A stretch of 64,000 nt of DNA from Thunnus maccoyii (lineage: Eukaryota > Chordata > Actinopteri > Scombriformes > Scombridae). The stretch spans positions 6,348,501 through 6,412,500 of the forward strand of contig NC_056550.1 in assembly GCF_910596095.1 (NCBI RefSeq). Direction: 5' to 3'. This document shows, one piece after another, positions 1-13,794 of this stretch (position 1 is the stretch's first letter; each line of letters starts with the position of its first letter). A model generated the notes under the pieces. The model was not told where the DNA came from. It made no database searches and saw nothing but the letters and a program-made list of their open reading frames with translations. The position numbers were made by a program, and so were the translations under genes.

Positions 1-2503
1 AGCCAAATACAATCCATCCAGTCGCACCTACACTCTCACTGGTTCAAAGACCTGGTGAGTAGCAGATATGCGGATGATAATAGAGATGGGTTTTTTTTGA
101 GAAATGCTTCAATAAATAGCATCTCAATCAAATTTCAGTCTAATGTGGCTCTGAAGACCATGTCAGGAGAATTAATTGTCATTGCAGGTTGTGCATTTAC
201 TCAGTGTATTACCTCAACAACTCTAAATCTCAATCTCAACCTCTAAATGCTCTCTAATTGAAGAAAGCAAAGTAAAACATACAGTGGGGTCCAAAAGACT
301 GAGACCACTTTCCCGTTCACTTGAACGGGTGTCATGTTATTAAATGTCCACATGGTGGAGCTCTTCACCGTAAAAGTACTGAATGAAACTCAGAGATGTT
401 GCGGAGATGTTTTTTTTTTCTTCTAACGTTCAAGGGATGTACTGATTGTATTCTTTTATATATTTAATGTTTTATTAGAATAAATTAATTTTGTACACTT
501 AGACAAAATTTGTCATAATTATTTTGTAACACAACAAATATCAGTAAAGGCAACCTGCAGAACAGATTATAGTAAATTTTTTGTTGTTGGTGAATGCAGG
601 TTCAACTGATTCAGCTTGATATTTCTTTCAAGTATGAACAGAACATAAATACCCAACATCAGTTAAAGTCAAATCTTACTTCCACCTCCAGGATCACCAA
701 CTCCCCAGTGGCAGATATCGCTGTAGTCTGGGCCAAATGTGAGGATGGGAAGGTCCGCGGCTTCATCTTGGAGCGCGGTATGAAGGGCCTCTCCACTCCA
801 AAGATCGAGGGAAAGTTCTCTCTGAGAGCATCCGCCACTGGTATGATCCTCATGGACGAGGTGGAGGTTCCCGAGGAGAACCTACTCCCTAACGTCTCTG
901 GCCTTGGGGTGAGTGAAGTAAAACCACGAACGTTCTGGGAAGTAGAAAGACATGTTTGTTCTGTTACATTCTTGATATAAAATGTGACTCACAGGCTTTG
1001 GTATTTTGCGGGTATTAAGATTTATGTGGAATTACAGTAGTAGATAAAAATGAAACACTTAAAATTCTACTCTACACATAGAAGTAATTGCTCATGAAGC
1101 TCTTTTCATTGCTTCCAGGGTCCGTTTGGCTGCTTGAACAATGCCCGTTATGGTATTGCTTGGGGTGCTCTGGGTGCTGCAGAGTTCTGTTTCCATGCGG
1201 CTCGCCAGTACACTCTCGACAGGTCAGATGTCTGCGTAATGTCATGTCCTCTTTAGTCCTACACGTTTGTCATGACTAGATTTGAATCTCTTTGCACAGG
1301 CGTTTCAAACCATTTTGAATCATTAAAGCTGAGTGGGTTAAATAAAATAAACCCTTAAAAATCACATTTGTTCAAAAAAATTAACTCATTTTTTGTGTAC
1401 AGTTAGGATATATATTGTCATATCATTTAGAGGATTTGATTATTTATGTGTGTTGGTCTGTGCTGTTGTTCTCTGAACCAGAATCCAGTTTGGTGTGCCG
1501 CTGGCAAGGAATCAGCTAATGCAGAAGAAAATGGCAGACATGTTGACAGAGATCACCATCGGCCTACAGTCCTGTCTGCAGCTGGGAAGACTTATTGATG
1601 AGAAAAAGTAAAGACAACTTTATCCTCTAACTGAATTCCTTCCAGCGCTGGAGTCTCTGCTCTAAAGCTGACTTCACTCTGACCTCCTTCTGTCAGGTCA
1701 AAAAGGAAAAATAATTGTCTCATTTTGTTCTCAGTAGTGTGGCGAAACTAAAGGTTATAAAATCGAGTTTTAGTTGTGTGATTGGGTTTGATCTTAGAGA
1801 AGCAGAGTCATAATGTGTGACTGTTGCATACATTCAGAGACCCAGGTAGAACAAATATCAGATGAATATTTGCTAATTAGTAGTACATAAAATTACAGCT
1901 GAGGCTGATGGGAATGTCATGAGTTTTGCAGGTATCTGGTCATAAACTAAAGGCGCTAGATGAAATGTCAGGATCACCAAAGTTGTCACAATGAATTCTG
2001 ATGGAGACATGAATGTGTTAATTAACATTTGTTAACAGAGCAGCCCCAGATATGATATCCATGCTGAAGAGAAACAGCTGCGGTAAAGCCCTGGACATCG
2101 CCAGGCAGGCCAGAGACATGCTGGGAGGAAACGGGATCGCAGATGAGTACCACATCATCCGCCACGTCATGAACCTGGAAGCTGTCAACACATATGAAGG
2201 TGAGGAGGAGGGAGCACGTACCCTGTGCTGTGTAGGCTTGTTTGAGAACAGAAACAGATGCCTGTGTGTTTGAGTGGAGTATAAAGTTAGATCAGTCACA
2301 CATTTGTTAAGTTCATTTTAACTAAATTGCTTCACAACTGCTGAATAGTTTTGTGACAGTATGTTAATTCTGTGTCCCACCCCCACACGAATTGCAGCTA
2401 TTGATCCTGTCTGTCGTCTCGTCCTCCAGGTACTCATGATATCCATGCCCTCATCCTGGGCAGAGCCATCACAGGGTTGCAAGCCTTCACTGTGGACAAA
2501 TAG
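1..2503 (+). CDS. gcdh: gcdh, glutaryl-CoA dehydrogenase, last six coding exons (5' end outside window)
   Basis: Mitochondrial matrix acyl-CoA dehydrogenase that oxidises and decarboxylates glutaryl-CoA to crotonyl-CoA in lysine, hydroxylysine and tryptophan breakdown, using FAD. Exons read: (partial) 1-54, 692-908, 1119-1222, 1482-1607, 2039-2199 and 2430-2503, all with GT-AG borders and consistent phase; stop TAG at 2501-2503. The visible part runs from the middle domain ([32 protein letters not shown]) through the C-terminal helical domain ([29 protein letters not shown]). The catalytic base expected from the family is the Glu of [20 protein letters not shown]; it is present and sits at the exon 5/6 junction. 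No frameshift or stop interrupts the exons. The N-terminal domain and mitochondrial targeting peptide are missing only because the window starts inside the gene. Family assignment is very secure. Confidence 0.96.
283..400. repeat. Transposon-terminus-like sequence in a gcdh intron
   Basis: Starts with acagtggggtccaaaag, which resembles terminal sequence of fish Tc1/mariner-like elements. It contains a perfect short inverted repeat cccgttca-ct-tgaacggg at 312-329. No transposase remnant is seen beside it. Assignment to a superfamily is tentative. Confidence 0.35.
1880..2015 (+). repeat. Fragment of the 'GCTAAC' interspersed repeat in gcdh intron
   Basis: Contains the words cagctgaggctgatggga, gcaggtatctggtcataaac, gctagatgaaatgtcagg and catgaatgtgt in the order found in the longer copies at 13795 and 59160. 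It ends only about 23 bases before the acceptor of the exon starting at 2039, so most of the 3' part of this intron is repeat-derived. Confidence 0.65.
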
Positions 2504-3195
2504 ATCCGACCTCTTACTCACTGCTGCTCCCGACCAACAGGAATCTGCAGTCAGAAGTGTCAACTCAGCAGTGTTCAGATGATGTCGATGAATTGTCATC
2601 TGTATAATGGCAATGTTTGTTTTCTCTGAGTGCTTTATTTCGAGAGACATAACAAGTCAAGCTTGAAGTCTGTCACCGAACTTGTGAAGTGTAATTAATT
2701 CAGATGTAGATTTTTAAACTTAAAGAGGGCTATTTTTCTACTCTCGATCACAACACCGTAGCAGTGATTTGTTTTCAGTTGTATAGACAAAGTAGAATTT
2801 ATTGAATGGTCATTTCCTGTAGTGAAGTATCAACAGTGAGGTCAAGATTCTGATTTGCTGCTGCTGATTTGTTACTGTATACAAAGATAATACAGCTCTA
2901 CAGTAATACTGTAATCATAAAGCAACAAAGCATAAATGCACACAACTTGTTTGGAATTGCCTGTGAAGCCTTTTTGTTTCAAATTTGATCCAGTTATCAG
3001 TATGCAGAGGTCACTGTATGGTTTGTGTAATCTTACTTATCTGACCTGTCAGTTGCGTTTGTCAGGTGTAACATGGTGATTACTTCTAGCACTTTAGTAG
3101 CTCTATCACTAAGATGTCATAACTTTGCATGGTTTGCCAGAGGTCAAGGATTTTGATCTGAGCTTTTGATAAATAAAAGTTTTAAGTATTCCAAA
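2504..3195 (+). other. gcdh: Probable gcdh 3' UTR with polyadenylation signal
   Basis: Non-coding sequence directly after the gcdh stop. The first convincing AATAAA lies at 3172-3177, so cleavage is expected near 3190-3200. The length is inferred from this signal only. Confidence 0.5.
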
Positions 3196-5189
3196 TGTCT
3201 GTAAGCCACACCTTTGTAGCAGCAGCTGTTATTCCATCTGCCATAAATAAGAGGCTTTATTCTATTTATCAGTGGCTAAGACACGACATAAAGTCATAAC
3301 CATAAAACTGTAGCACTGATTTGTGCTTTGTGAAGTCATCAAAATGCTAGTTGTTGGTTAAAATATGCCCTCAAACCACAGGTAACTCAATTTATCCAAA
3401 GTTGTGTTCACTCAGATTGTGTGTTACAACTTTAAAGAGAAATCAGTTGTCATAGAAATCTCAGTCACCACCACAAACACAGCTGTTGTGAGCTGCACTG
3501 TTGCTGAAAAGATTAAATTAAGAGGTTGAGCTAGACCGTTCTGAATAGATACGAAGCTACAAGCTATGGAATTACCTTTCCCGTGAATAATAATCTGTAA
3601 CGGATTACTGTCTTTCATCCTACACGGTACCGACACCACCTCATTGCTGCATTACTTCTCCCTCATCAAAATGCAGTTCTCTGTCAGCTGCCATGTTTTG
3701 GTTGGGTGAGGATTTCGCTACTAATCCTCCTCACTCGATTGCATTTTGAACTCTGTCATCATATTAACTCGTGCCATTGTCATGAGTTCAACAGAGAAGA
3801 TTGAAATCGAGACTAAAAATAGCATAAAAGCTGATATGACTGACAAGGCATTTTGTTATATGAGATGAAAATAAAACTTGATACGCATGGGAGAAACTCA
3901 GATGTCAGAATGATTGTAGCTCTCATTTGACAAACATTTAGCAATATCAATTCTTTTATTTTATTTCTAATCATTCCTGTAAATCACTGAGGTTAACAAG
4001 AGGACAGGAGGTTCCAGATGCAGATCATCATGCCTTTTTTCCAAACTTTACGGACATTTGTGAACAAAGTTTTGAGATATTCTGCAGGCGGACAGACAAA
4101 CCAGGGATTTGGATCAACTGAATTACACATTAAAACTGATGAATGATGTAAAAACAAAGAAACAATATATCATATACTCTACATAATAATTTTGCTAGTC
4201 AGGACAATTAGAGAGCGACCTCTGCTAGTAGAAAACACAAATCAGAAGTAGTATTTGTAAAAATGTGCAAAATATAGAGTAAAGAAGAATGTCAAATGAT
4301 CCTACTTGGTCAGAATCAACAGAGCACAAGGGCTTAATCTGACTAATGATGGAGCAGATGGCAAATGACCTCACATTACTTTGACATAACATAATTCTGC
4401 ACCTGTGTCAAAGTGTCCTCCATTGGGATACTGGGGTTCATAGCACCTGGTCCTTCACAAGGACCCTGAGGGCAGAAACACCACAGCCCACTGACTTCAA
4501 TGGTAAAACAGAAAATAAACTCTAAATTAAAGGATTCATCAAAAACTCATTGGATCAACTTTTTAGGCCAAGCAGAAAACTTTTTTACTCATGTATAGCA
4601 GGCTTAGAGCAAATACCTCCAGTATTTCAATGTATAGCTAGATTGCAAGCGATTAAATCAAATTAAAAAATGAAGATGAATTTCAATATGGAGCATTGGA
4701 TTGTAATTTGTGCACTTATTTACTGATGGCACACCTTACCGCTCTATTTTATTTTTGATGAGTGAGTTTAAAGAATGTTTCAATCAGCGTCTTTCACTCT
4801 GATTTGCTTTAGGAAACACAGTGTTTGGACAGCAACAGTCTGTGCTATTTACAGTATGCTCTCTGTCATTGCTGCACAGCTATCAGCCTCAGTGACTTTG
4901 TCGCAGTGTCTGGGTCAGGCCTGTGTGAATGTGGTTTTGTATTACAATAAGTCCATCAGAAATAGTGAAAACAGGGTCAGTTCTAGCAGAAGCTCAGGTA
5001 TTATCAGTCAGAGAATATATATGTAAAGCCTGAAAATCCTGAAACAGGCTCTGTAGGGGAGAAAACAAGTGAATTAGGGGGTTTAGACAGAGAACTGTGA
5101 AGTGTCCCAGAGCTCAATTCTGACGAAAACCAGAGGAATCTACAGGCAAAGAGTCAGCAACGTGTTCAACACACAAAAAATAATTATGA
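3196..5189. other. Intergenic, no gene seen
   Basis: AT-rich spacer with only short open frames lacking recognisable protein similarity or splice-consistent neighbours. I see nothing further to support here. Confidence 0.5.
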
Positions 5190-6259
5190 AACATCCAGTT
5201 TTTATGGAAGTGTTGTATGTTTTACTTTTTAAGATTTATTTTAAATAGATTTAATGTGGCTTTTTTGACTCAGGTCAACAAAAATACCCTTTAATGTTGA
5301 AACAGATCCCTACAAAGTGATCAATCAATTACAAATTCAAAATACATGTTTGCATAAGTATTCACTCCCTTTCATATTACACACCTGATTCATGACCAGT
5401 GCAGGAGTCACATAATCAGTTAACTGGAAAACAGCTGTGTGTCATCAAGGGGTTTCAATGGTAGTAGTAAAATACAGCTGTATCTGGATGGTCCAACTTG
5501 TGGTGAGTCAGTATTGTTGCAAAACCTCAAACTCTGTGGAAGGATGATTGAAAAACACAAGTTGGGATGGCTACAAGAACATTTCCAAATCATTGAACAT
5601 CCACTGGAGTCCAGTTAAATAAATCATTTAGAATTGGAAAGAGTGCGGCTTAGCTGTAAATGTGCCTCAAGCTGGTTGTCCTCAAAAACTGAACGCATGA
5701 AGAAGACTGATGACAACTCTGAGGGCGTATGTGCAGACAACAGTTTCATAACAGTCACAGCTTTATGAGAAAGTGGCAAACAGAGAGACACTCTTAAAAA
5801 ATCTCACGATAGCTGGGCTACAGTTTGCCAGAAAGCATGTGGAAGACCGAGGTCAGCTGGAAGAAGCTAAATGGACCAAAATGGAACTTTTTAAGCCAAA
5901 CACTGCAAATGATCATAAACACAGCATCCCCAGAGTGAAGAGATGCTAAGCACAGAAGGTGTCGTGCTGTACAAATCGTAAAGCTCCTTGAGGAAAATTT
6001 AGGATTTGTGATATTGGGCTATGTAAATAAAATAGACTTTGACGTCTTTGCAGCAGGCCCTGGAAGGCCTGTGAGGTTGGAGGGTAACATGAATGCAGAT
6101 TTGTTTTCCATTAAGACTTTACTTTGTATTACTGAGCCCAAGAAGAAAACCACAGCTACACAGGAATGACTTCAAAACCATGTTAATGTCCTGGAGTGGT
6201 CACTCACCACTCAACCTGACAGAGCTGATGATGTTTTCGCAAAGAAGAAAGTGGATCTC

Positions 6260-6260
<1 letters not shown>

Positions 6261-6336
<76 letters not shown>
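6261..6336. repeat. (CA)n microsatellite
   Basis: About 76 bases of almost pure CA dinucleotide, inside the Tc1-like relic. Long apparent open frames across it (poly-Thr/His on +, poly-Cys/Val on -) are repeat artefacts. Confidence 0.98.
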
Positions 6337-6338
<2 letters not shown>

Positions 6339-6616
6339 AAGTCTAGATGCATCTTCTAAATACATACTTGGAGAAACTGTATTTTTATGGCTTAAAATGT
6401 CAACATAAATGGGATGAATCTCAGGGTCCTTTTCTGCAAAATCTGGACTCAATTTGACTGTATTTGTATTCATATACAGATTGGGTTCTTTTTGTTGTTT
6501 TTTTTCATTGTATTTTTGATGGGTTGTAAGTAACAATCGCATGTAGATTATGTTTTGCGTCCTTGATATGTGGTTAAGATGAACTACTCTCAATTACTTC
6601 TATCCCTCACCTCTGG

Positions 6617-6645
6617 TGTATGTGTGTGTGTGTGTGTGTGTGTGT
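6617..6645. repeat. (TG)n microsatellite
   Basis: About 29 bases of TG dinucleotide, still within the Tc1-like relic. Confidence 0.95.
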
Positions 6646-6826
6646 TTAAGTTGTGTTTTGAGTATTGATTTTTGTGTTGTTTATATGTCAGAATAAAAAA
6701 ATCTGTCAATAAAAATAATACTCAATACTCTGTTGATCAGTGTCAAAAAGCCACTTTAAATCTACTTTGACTCAACATGTAAAACATGAAAACTTACAAG
6801 GGAGGTGAATACTTTTTAAAGGCACT

Positions 6827-6828
<2 letters not shown>

Positions 6829-6884
<56 letters not shown>
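6829..6884. repeat. (CA)n microsatellite at the right end of the Tc1-like relic
   Basis: About 56 bases of CA that begin exactly where the transposon end 'ggcactgtac' stops, suggesting expansion from the insertion junction. Confidence 0.95.
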
Positions 6885-6888
<4 letters not shown>

Positions 6889-8019
6889 CCCTTTCATCTT
6901 TCACTTACTTCTTTCTCTCTCTATCTCTACTTCAGTTCATATCCTGGACAACTGAAGAGCAGTGAACCCCACAAAATGTTTTCAGTGTTTAACAGATCAT
7001 CCCTTGTTTTTTTTTGTTTTTTTTGTTTCTCTCTCTTTCTCTTTAAATCCATCAGGGCACAAGGGATGTGGGGGTGGGCAAGCCGCCGGACACATAAAGA
7101 CCTCCTTCCTCTCCAGCTTCATTGCATGTCTGCTGCTGCCACTTTGAAGTGGAGGGAATTAAAGAACCGGCAAATCCCTGGCTGTACATGATGCCCAGGC
7201 ATGTTCTACATGACGCTTACATAAGGAAATTGCTTTTCCATTTTTCTTTTTTTTTTTTTTTAATTTGGGACCAATGGCCTTTCATCTTTTGGGCATGTGT
7301 AGATGTGACTTACTGTGACTAATTGTACCCCAAATGGACTGTGTGTTCTGTGTCCTTTCTGCTGGGGATGATGGAGGCCAGCATGATGGTTCCCTTGTGA
7401 TGTGGAATGAACTGAATTGTGGAGAGGAAGAGGCAAGAAAGGCTGCTGTCTCCTGGTTTCTCTCTCACTCTTTCATCCAGACTTGAGCAGCAGCTACGGC
7501 AGTCTAATACTCAGATAATTAGGATGCTTTTCATCTCAAATAATCATCTGGATTATAACCTCTGTGAGTTAGAAGCTCTGTCAAACTCATGATGGGACTT
7601 CATACTCTCAATTGACAATCTTTAGGCCTTTACAAAGGCACAAATATGATGATCCTCTGACTGAAAATATAGATTATGATTCATGAGTCAGGGTTTTTCA
7701 TTTTTGTGACCTGTGTTTTCAAGCCTTTGTGGAATGACTTAAGGCACATCTTCGATTTAAAATGAGGGCTTACTGTAATTGATGCTGATGATTTAGACGT
7801 AAATCCGTCTTCCTGGTTTGTCTTGATTTTGAATATGATTGGAAGGTGGATCAGTGGTTGGTTACCTCACAGCAAAAAGCTGTTCTTGGTGCTGTATAGT
7901 CCCAAAATATGCATATCCAAAATATGTGATTTGGAAACTTAAAATAGCCCATAGGTGAGTGTGAATGCGGTTCATAAACTTGTCAAGCACTTTAAGGTGA
8001 ACCATGCTTAGTCGGTTTC
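6885..8019. other. Intergenic, no gene seen
   Basis: Spacer with T-rich runs at about 7009-7030 and 7245-7260. Small overlapping frames near 6960-7320 have no recognisable domains and no supporting splice structure. Confidence 0.45.
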
Positions 8020-8669
8020 CAGTGGTGGAATGTAATTAAGTACATTTACTCAAGTACTGTATTTAAGTACAAATTTAAGGTACTTGTATTTGAGTATTTC
8101 CATTTTATGCTACATTTCAGAAGGAAATATTGTACTTTTTACTCCACTACATTTATTTGTCACTTATAATTACTAGTTAATTTTCAGATTTCACATAAAA
8201 TCATATATCTTAATATTCTAACTGTTGTTTAAATTGTCTGCTCTTTTTTTGTTTAAATTTGTTATGCACTTTGTGTGAAATTTGCTATATAAATAAAGCA
8301 TATTATTATTACTATAAAAAACATATGATACACTTATATAGTAGATGCAGTACTATTACTAGTAATTTACCTAAAGTATCTAAAATTGGCTCCAAATTTA
8401 TGAACTACCGCATTTAGATGCTCTTACATGTATTTGAAAGTGATAAAAAACAAACACTGTAATATACTATAGTAATATAACACTCTAAAACAAGCCAGTC
8501 TGCATAATAAGTAATTTTGATACTTAACTACATTTTGTTGATGATACTTCTGTACTTTTACTTAAGTAACATTTTGAATTCAGGACTTTTACTTGTAATA
8601 GAGTATTTTTAGACTGCAGTTTTTCTACTTTTACTTAAGTAAAGGATCTGGATACTTCTTCCACCACTG
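8020..8669. mobile_element. hAT-type non-autonomous element (MITE) with target-site duplication
   Basis: Ends are inverted: cagtggtggaa at 8020-8030 and ttccaccactg at 8659-8669. They are followed inward by the 'tacttgagta' / 'tacttaagta' words typical of a very common teleost MITE. The 8 bases outside each end, tcggtttc (8012-8019) and tcagtttc (8670-8677), match at 7 of 8. An 8-bp target duplication is diagnostic of the hAT superfamily. There is no transposase, so it moved in trans. Confidence 0.85.
8195..8310 (+). mobile_element. Short LINE 3' tail inserted in the MITE
   Basis: Contains gcactttgtgtgaaatttgc then tatataaataaagcatatta and an (ATT)n-like end. This resembles the 3' end of fish L2-like LINEs (compare 39600-39665) and interrupts the usual MITE sequence. 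Borders are approximate. Confidence 0.45.
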
Positions 8670-9338
8670 TCAGTTTCAGCATGTTGTAATAAAAGACAAT
8701 TATTTGGATTTTGAACTGTGATGTTCTCCTGGTCTTAGCCGCATTACAATTAACTGTTTTAGCCAACTGAACAAATACTGTAGACTTACCCGATTGGATA
8801 CCATATTCACAATACTGAGAAATGTTTCTCAAAGTTAAGAACAGCCTGGAGAGTTGGGGTTAGAGGTCGAATAGGTTCTTCAGGGAAACTCTCTAAACAA
8901 CTCGGATCATCGTAAATACAGTAGCCCTCTGCGCTTTGGGAAGCTGGGGCTTCTCGTTAACTGGAAGGAATTAAGGGCACACAGGCAGCGGCACATAAGC
9001 CTTTGTTGAGCAGAGAGGGGTTGAAGTCATGTAGGGCTGCAGCAGAGTTTTGGACCGTGGTTGAAGTGGGCGGACCAGACATTTACATTTCCATCTGCTG
9101 GCAGGGTGAGCTTTACTTTTCAGCACCAAGGACAGAGAAGCAGGCAGCAGGACAGGAACACCTGCTGGACCGGAGCATCAACCCTGCCACTGCTGGACTA
9201 GTGGGATTCACTTCACTGAGAACACGCATTTGGATGGATGTGGAGCTAAAATAAGGTTGGAAGTGAAACGAAAAGTATTTTAATGCTGTCACTGAAATTA
9301 ACTTTTTATTGACGTGTTTCTCTTGTTTTCTTTGCAGA

Positions 9339-10804
<1,466 letters not shown>

Positions 10805-11250
10805 TTTTGACAAGAACTATGATCAGCCTTGGCGATTAGCAGCAAAGTGTTGGAACCCCCAGCCGTCATGGGGAGCACTCATTATGTAAGACATTCTGAT
10901 TCAACTTTGATGTCAAACAAGTGACTTCACTGTGTCCTTGTCTCTTACATTTTTAAATGGTTTCTCCAAATAATGCAACATGACTCAAGACTGTTGTCTC
11001 TCTCACACCTCATGTTAACAGAAAAGTCAAAGCAAATACCCATGAAGGGGAACCCAAGGACAAAAAGGATTAGCATAGAAGATCACTGGATATTGTCTCT
11101 GTGTGCCTCAGCTTCACTACGAAGCTGTTAGACATGTTAGATGAAGTTTAATAGACTCTACATGTTGGTACATACTGTCACTGGTACAGTTCGGCATACC
11201 TGCTGTCTTATTTCTTTGTGGACGAAATAAACGTTTTTATAATCAAAGCC
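10805..11250 (+). other. Probable 3' UTR of the small membrane-protein gene
   Basis: AATAAA at 11226-11231, about 420 bases after the stop, gives a plausible end near 11250. Confidence 0.5.
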
Positions 11251-12184
11251 TGGTAAATGGTTGTAATGCAATATAAGAGTAGAGTTACTGCACGTTTGTC
11301 GCGAGTGATTTAGAGTATGTGTTGTTCTCATGTTTGAACTGGCAACATGAGATTGAAAAACTGTTCATCTACTGCACCAATATAATCCATCTGTGCAGCA
11401 AGAGGTTGCTGTCAAGTCAGCAACGAAGAGCTCACAGATTCACATCTTTCTTAACGTAAGTGTGTCACATTTGTGGAACTTATTGACAGTACTTCTGTCA
11501 CATTCGTGTTATTGCTCATAACGTGACCTTCGTGTTCAGGACATCAGAATCTTGATCAGCTGCTTCCAACCTGTGATCCAAACCAGCTGGCCATCTCACA
11601 CACTCCAGTAAAAATGTTATTTCAAGACACTGGGGGATTAGCTTAAGAGGGAGACTTAGGGAGTTCCAGCTATTCAACATGTACATAACGAGACTTAATC
11701 CTGCGGCCTTTATCGCAGGTGTCACACTCACTCAGGGATTCCCTTCTCTGGAATGCAGAGCCTATCAATGCAGCTTAAAGTGCAAAAGTGTACGGGAAAA
11801 TTTGCCAGTTTCTTATGTAATACCAGCTCACAGCAACTTCTATTCTTGGATGTCAACTTATACTTAATAAGGGGTGAAAATGTTAGCTGTGGTTAGGCTG
11901 CCTTCAAAATCCTTTTAATCAATTCATAATTATATTTAATGCAAATTTTAAAGCTCTTGATAGCCCTGAAACATATTTTAAATGCAGAACTACAAGTTCA
12001 ACTATAAATACAACCTTGTATGCCTCCGCCAACCAGTCAAGTTGCAGTTTACATTCATGTCTGTCCAGATTTTGAAGGAATTTAATAAAAAGTATTAAGT
12101 ATATTTTTTGGCGAAATGGCAGTTATCACTTTATTGACATGTATGATTCCAATGAATAATTTCCAGTGAGAAACATTTTGTTTT

Positions 12185-12480
12185 CACTTAGAGACTATTT
12201 TCACAGAGGAGTACATAGAACTGATAGAGAGCTTCATCAAATGGTGCAACAATAATCACCTGAAGTTCAATATCAGCAAAACCAATGAGCTTGTGGAGGA
12301 CTACCAGATGAACAGGAAGCCCCCTGTCCTGGTTGTCATCCAGAGAGAGTAAGTGAAGAGGGTGGACTTGTACAAGTACTGTGGGAAAGCAAAATGAAAA
12401 GAAGCTACAAATTCTAAAACGTGGATTCTTCACGCACATCTTCAACCTGGCAGCACAGAAGATCTATACGATCATCACAG
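12185..12480 (+). mobile_element. LINE reverse-transcriptase relic
   Basis: Read on +, the frame gives LKFNISKTNELVEDYQ and, after a stop at 12350-12352 and an intact next segment, VKRVDLYKYCG. This is the pattern (L.lN..KT.e...d....., then V..v..ykYLG) that follows the catalytic core in non-LTR retrotransposon polymerases. The stop codon and lack of flanking domains show it is dead. Confidence 0.65.
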
Positions 12481-12729
12481 TTTTAAAGTAGGCACCCAAG
12501 ACTAGTGTCACCAATTTAGTATCCAATCAAATGTGAAATATAGTCACAATCTCCCCTTCTGTTCCTGAGTTATGGTGTTGAACAATTGATTACAGATTCA
12601 ATTCAAATGTTTCACTCCCTATATTCTATTTGTTTTCTGATTCACCATCTAATTAAAAAATCTGTTAATTGTAGGTCTGATCAACAAAAGAACCATAAAC
12701 AAATTTCTTCATTTATTAGAAAGAATTTT

Positions 12730-13790
12730 TGGTAACACTTTATAATACAGTCCCCGTTTTAGAGTGTAACTTCCTCGTATGAATCAGTATATACGTCTAT
12801 GGATGAAATGCAATAAAAACCAATGCTTTTGCTCGTTGCTCATGGCAGTTGCGACAATCATTTTAAATGCATGTGAGTTTGGCAGGCAAGCTTCACCCAC
12901 ACTCCAGGGATTTTTTATGCTTATGGCTTCTTCTTCACTGTATGAATTTGAATTAGAACAAGTGGCAGCTCATAACTGGCAGGCTGAAGTAGGAAGCAAA
13001 CTTACCTCTCTCAAGTCATATGAGGACAAAAAACAAACAATACAGTAATGTAATAATATACATAGTACATATCTAATTACACAATAATAAGGTATGCAGG
13101 GAGTTATAAAAAATGTTTCTTTTCTTTAATTACACAGAAACCACAAGGTATGTGCTGTTCTCCCAGTCTTACTCTGTAAATACAATGTGCACTGTACTTA
13201 CAGAGTACTTACTCTGTAAATACAGATTAACAACAGAGGGTGAGCTGGATTATGAAGTTTACACTGTCCCCCCATTCTTACTGTATAATTACCCAGTAAC
13301 AAATGATCACATTAAATGCTGTCAAACATTACAGGACCTATGCCTATCTGATGTTACAACAAGGGACCCAAGATTAGCTGTTTGGTTTGGTTACCTCTAA
13401 TTTCAAACTAACACCATGCATGCATGTACTTACGGAGGATGAAGGATTACATGAGGATAAATACACCTTTAAAAAAAAATCTGTATTTCAATATCCCAAA
13501 ATGTGTTCAAACATTCTTACAAAAATCTATAAAGCTACTTTTATGTTCATGTTAACACCACACAGTACCAAATTTCATGGTAAATGCTCTAAATACTAGC
13601 CTAAATACTAGACTAAATACTAGCCTGCATATTTTTTTTTCTATACCCACATAAACCATCATGGAGTGAATAGGACAGTCAACTGTAATCCCACATCCTT
13701 AAAATTACGAACATATTCACATTGTTAAAACACATCCAAACACTGTGGGCTTCTCTTTCATGACAGACGTACAGTGCAACCAGATAAAAC
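12730..13790. repeat. Probable interspersed repeat of unknown class
   Basis: Begins with ggtaacactttataatacag, a common fish repeat start, and contains internal repetition (tactctgtaaatacagatta-like words at about 13170-13230; 'ctaaatactag' repeated at 13588-13625). Frames here are short and not protein-like. Borders are uncertain. Confidence 0.35.
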
Positions 13791-13794
13791 AAGA

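Larger units (their letters stand above)
5190..6834 (+). mobile_element. Decayed Tc1-like DNA transposon, transposase sense on +
   Basis: About 1.6 kb, the usual full length of Tc1-like elements. The left end (gatttaatgtggcttttttg, then tttgcataagtattcactcc) is roughly inverted relative to the right end (gccactttaaatctactttg, then ggaggtgaatactttttaaa). These are the long inverted repeats with inner and outer direct repeats seen in this fish family. Remnants of transposase coding sequence (for example around 5820-5950, 'agcatccccagagtgaag') are on the + strand but broken by many stops. A (CA)n and a (TG)n microsatellite have expanded inside it. The exact left end is uncertain. Confidence 0.7.

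Noticed and set aside
6093..6593. Long frames with poly-Thr/His or poly-Cys/Val
   Set aside because: Produced by the (CA)n microsatellite.
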